A DNA stretch of 64,000 nt, taken from assembly GCA_046331545.1 (NCBI GenBank), contig JAXLQR010000002.1, positions 1,736,001 through 1,800,000 on the forward strand. Direction: 5' to 3'. The stretch comes from JADJVL01 sp046331545 (GTDB lineage: Bacteria; Acidobacteriota; Holophagae; Holophagales; Holophagaceae). A model generated the notes under the pieces. That model was not told the DNA's origin. It did not search any database and was given only the letters and a program-made list of their open reading frames with translations. Made by a program: the position numbers and the translations under genes. How positions within the stretch are numbered: position 1 is the first letter of the stretch; each line of letters opens with the position of its first letter. Below are positions 60,426 through 64,000 of this stretch, one piece after another.

Positions 60426-61343
60426 GTGCTCCCGAGTCTGTTGACCATGCTCCTGGCCCAGGCCCCGCCGCCCCGGCCGAAGGCCCCGCCTCCCCAGGCC
60501 GCCGTCCAGGCCCTGGTGGCGACGGAACGGGCCTTCGCGGCCATGGCCCAGGAACGGGGCGTGCGCGAGGCCTTCCTGGCCTTCCTCGCCGAGGACGGCC
60601 TGCTCTTCCGGCCCCGGCCCGAGAACGGCAAGGCCTTCCACAAGGCCACCCCCGACGACGGCGGGCGCCTCCTCTGGGAGCCCGTCTTCGCCGACCTCTC
60701 CGCGGCCCAGGACCTGGGCTTCACCACCGGGCCCTGGAGCTTCACGGCCCCGGGAGACGTGGATCCCCGGGTCTACGGCCACTACCTCTCCGTGTGGAAG
60801 CGCGTGGGTGGCGCGTGGCGGCTGCTGCTGGACATAGGCACGCCGCACCCCAGGCTGAGCAGGACGCCGGCCCTCGCCTTCGCGCCCGAGGCGCTCCATC
60901 CCCAGGCCTTCCCTGCCCGTCCGGGGATGAAGGCCGCCGCCCGCAGCCTCGCCGACGCCGAGGACGCCTTCTCCGCGGCCTGCGGGAACCGCGGCGTCCT
61001 GGAGGGCTACCGGATGTGGGCCGACGACCACATCCGGGCCTACCGGACCGGCGTGGCGCCCGTGAAGACCAAGGCCGAGCTCGAGTCCCTGCTCGGCCTG
61101 GCGCCGCGCTACTCGCTGTGGGAGGTGATGGGCCAGGGCGTCGCCGAGAGCGGGGACCTCGCCTGGACCTACGGCCTGGCCGCCACCCGGCGCAGCCAGA
61201 ACCTCGACGAGACGCCCCAGCCCCAGTCCTTCGTGCGGATCTGGCGGCGGCGGCCCTCCGGGGCCTGGCGGGTGGTGGCGGACGTCACCCTGCCCGCCCC
61301 GGATCCGAAGCCCGAGAAGCCCAAGCCGGGGCAGGAGCCCTAG
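60426..61343 (+). CDS. Exported protein with two DUF4440/SnoaL-like domains
   Basis: GTG start, 305 aa, with a short hydrophobic start (LLTMLLAQA) and a Pro-rich linker. Two similar alpha+beta halves follow: one from AVQALVATERAFAAMAQERG to HYLSVWKRVGGAWRLLLDIGTP, the other from AARSLADAEDAFSAACGNRG to SFVRIWRRRPSGAWRVVADVTLP. This is the DUF4440 (NTF2-like) layout in duplicate. Such domains bind small molecules; no substrate can be named. Confidence 0.75.
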   Translation: MLPSLLTMLLAQAPPPRPKAPPPQAAVQALVATERAFAAMAQERGVREAFLAFLAEDGLLFRPRPENGKAFHKATPDDGGRLLWEPVFADLSAAQDLGFTTGPWSFTAPGDVDPRVYGHYLSVWKRVGGAWRLLLDIGTPHPRLSRTPALAFAPEALHPQAFPARPGMKAAARSLADAEDAFSAACGNRGVLEGYRMWADDHIRAYRTGVAPVKTKAELESLLGLAPRYSLWEVMGQGVAESGDLAWTYGLAATRRSQNLDETPQPQSFVRIWRRRPSGAWRVVADVTLPAPDPKPEKPKPGQEP

Positions 61344-61358
61344 CCGGGGGGTTGGGCC

Positions 61359-63314
<1,956 letters not shown>

Positions 63315-63447
63315 CGTTCCTCAAGGGCCGGCCGGGGGGAAGGCTGGATTTTCCCGTCCCCAGGAGGGCCCGGGGGGCGCTGCTACCATCCAGAAGGCCT
63401 AAGCGCTGAGCCCGACCGGGCGTAGCGCAAGGGTCCAGGAAGCGCCC

Positions 63448-64000
63448 ATGTCCGCCCGCCCCGCCCCCCAGCCCCTCGCCCGGCTCCGCCGTGGCGGCCT
63501 CCTCGCCACGGCCTTCCTGGCCGCGGCGGCGCTGGCGGCGCCCCTGGCCTGCGACCGCAGCGTCCCGGGACCGGACTGGATGAAGGGCGCCCCCTCCCAG
63601 GCGCGCCTGGGGGTGAGCATGAAGGTGGGCTGGTTCCTGGAGCACCGCGACCTGCAGACGCTGATCGCCCGGTATCCCCTGGCCGACCAGGCGGTGGACC
63701 TGTTCCTCAAGAAGGCCCGCATCAACCCCGCCACCGAGACCGGCCGGATCACCATCTACGGCTCGGGGGACTTCAACCGGATGGCGAAGGGCCCCGACGG
63801 GAAGCCCGACCCCGCCGAAGCCGCCGCCGGCGTCCTGCTCCAGCTCGACGGCTTCCAGGACCCCAAGGCCCTCCAGGTCGCCATCGCGGAATCCTTCCCC
63901 GCCGAGGGCACGATGCGCATCGACGGGAAGGACTGCCCCCTCTTCGTGATCCTGGACGTCAACCAGGTCCACTTCCGCGCCGCCAGCGACAGCAAGGGCC
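63448..64000 (+). CDS. Exported hypothetical protein, 3' end outside window
   Basis: ATG 63448 is preceded by AGGAAG. The first residues form a signal peptide (GGLLATAFLAAAALAAPLAC), possibly a lipoprotein, although PLAC is not a perfect lipobox. The frame is open to the last base (184 codons). The visible part has alternating strands and helices (RLGVSMKVGWFLEHRDLQTLIARY, GRITIYGSGDFNRMAKG). It is divergent from the hybrid kinase. I cannot assign a family from this fragment. Confidence 0.6.
   Translation, partial: MSARPAPQPLARLRRGGLLATAFLAAAALAAPLACDRSVPGPDWMKGAPSQARLGVSMKVGWFLEHRDLQTLIARYPLADQAVDLFLKKARINPATETGRITIYGSGDFNRMAKGPDGKPDPAEAAAGVLLQLDGFQDPKALQVAIAESFPAEGTMRIDGKDCPLFVILDVNQVHFRAASDSKG

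Noticed and set aside
59145..61031. Long N-terminal extension of the Lrp gene
   Set aside because: The extension is antisense to the S41 peptidase and DUF4440 genes. The Lrp HTH begins naturally at ATG 59144.

Overview
The window comes from a high-GC Gram-negative bacterium. The gene set (a reaction-centre-type c cytochrome family protein, a two-subunit glycine decarboxylase, an NAD-linked Hox hydrogenase, many periplasmic proteins with Ala/Pro-rich signal peptides) fits Acidobacteriota, most likely class Holophagae (Geothrix/Holophaga/Mesoterricola type). That placement is inferred from style and content and is not proven by a marker gene.

Layout. Positions 1 to about 17,660 form an accessory island with visibly lower GC and more A/T-ending codons than the rest. 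It holds a HEPN/DUF4209-like gene cut by the window start, an McrBC restriction pair followed by a 121-aa orphan, and a divergent regulator pair: a repressor with three HTH repeats and a small Ner-like protein. Next comes a translationally coupled Tn7-like transposition operon (tnsA-tnsB-tnsC-tniQ), then an ApeA-type HEPN defence gene, a Cys/His-rich HNH-like gene, a HEAT-like protein and a YedK/HMCES SRAP protein. No cas genes or CRISPR array are visible. The island grades into core sequence across an A/T-rich spacer at 17,424-17,662.

Positions 17,663-25,197: a chalcone-isomerase-like exported protein, a GAF-PAS-GGDEF diguanylate cyclase, and a complete bidirectional [NiFe] hydrogenase operon hoxF(E)-hoxU-hoxY-hoxH-hoxW. 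Its NuoE-like domain is fused to HoxF and has lost the cluster cysteines. Direct repeats and a sigma-54-like element lie upstream.

Positions 25,204-40,432 (minus strand): five genes joined by stop/start overlaps or 1-base gaps. In transcription order they are a membrane-anchored beta-propeller, a VIT-vWA protein, a 2575-aa exported helical-repeat protein, a 519-aa exported protein, and a transpeptidase/SpoIID fusion. All are predicted to face the periplasm. This is the best candidate in the window for an undescribed multi-protein system.

Positions 40,500-64,000: mostly housekeeping and signalling genes. These are a DUF5939 adenylate cyclase, a DinG-family helicase, a lytic transglycosylase, glycerol kinase, RidA, a SWIM/SNF2 pair, RpiB, RNase PH, an outer-membrane-type protein, a response regulator, gcvPA/gcvPB, a cytochrome with a LolA-like domain, an Lrp regulator, an S41 protease, a DUF4440-like protein and a hybrid histidine kinase. 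The last gene, an exported protein, is cut by the window end. No gene-free stretch exceeds about 300 bases.
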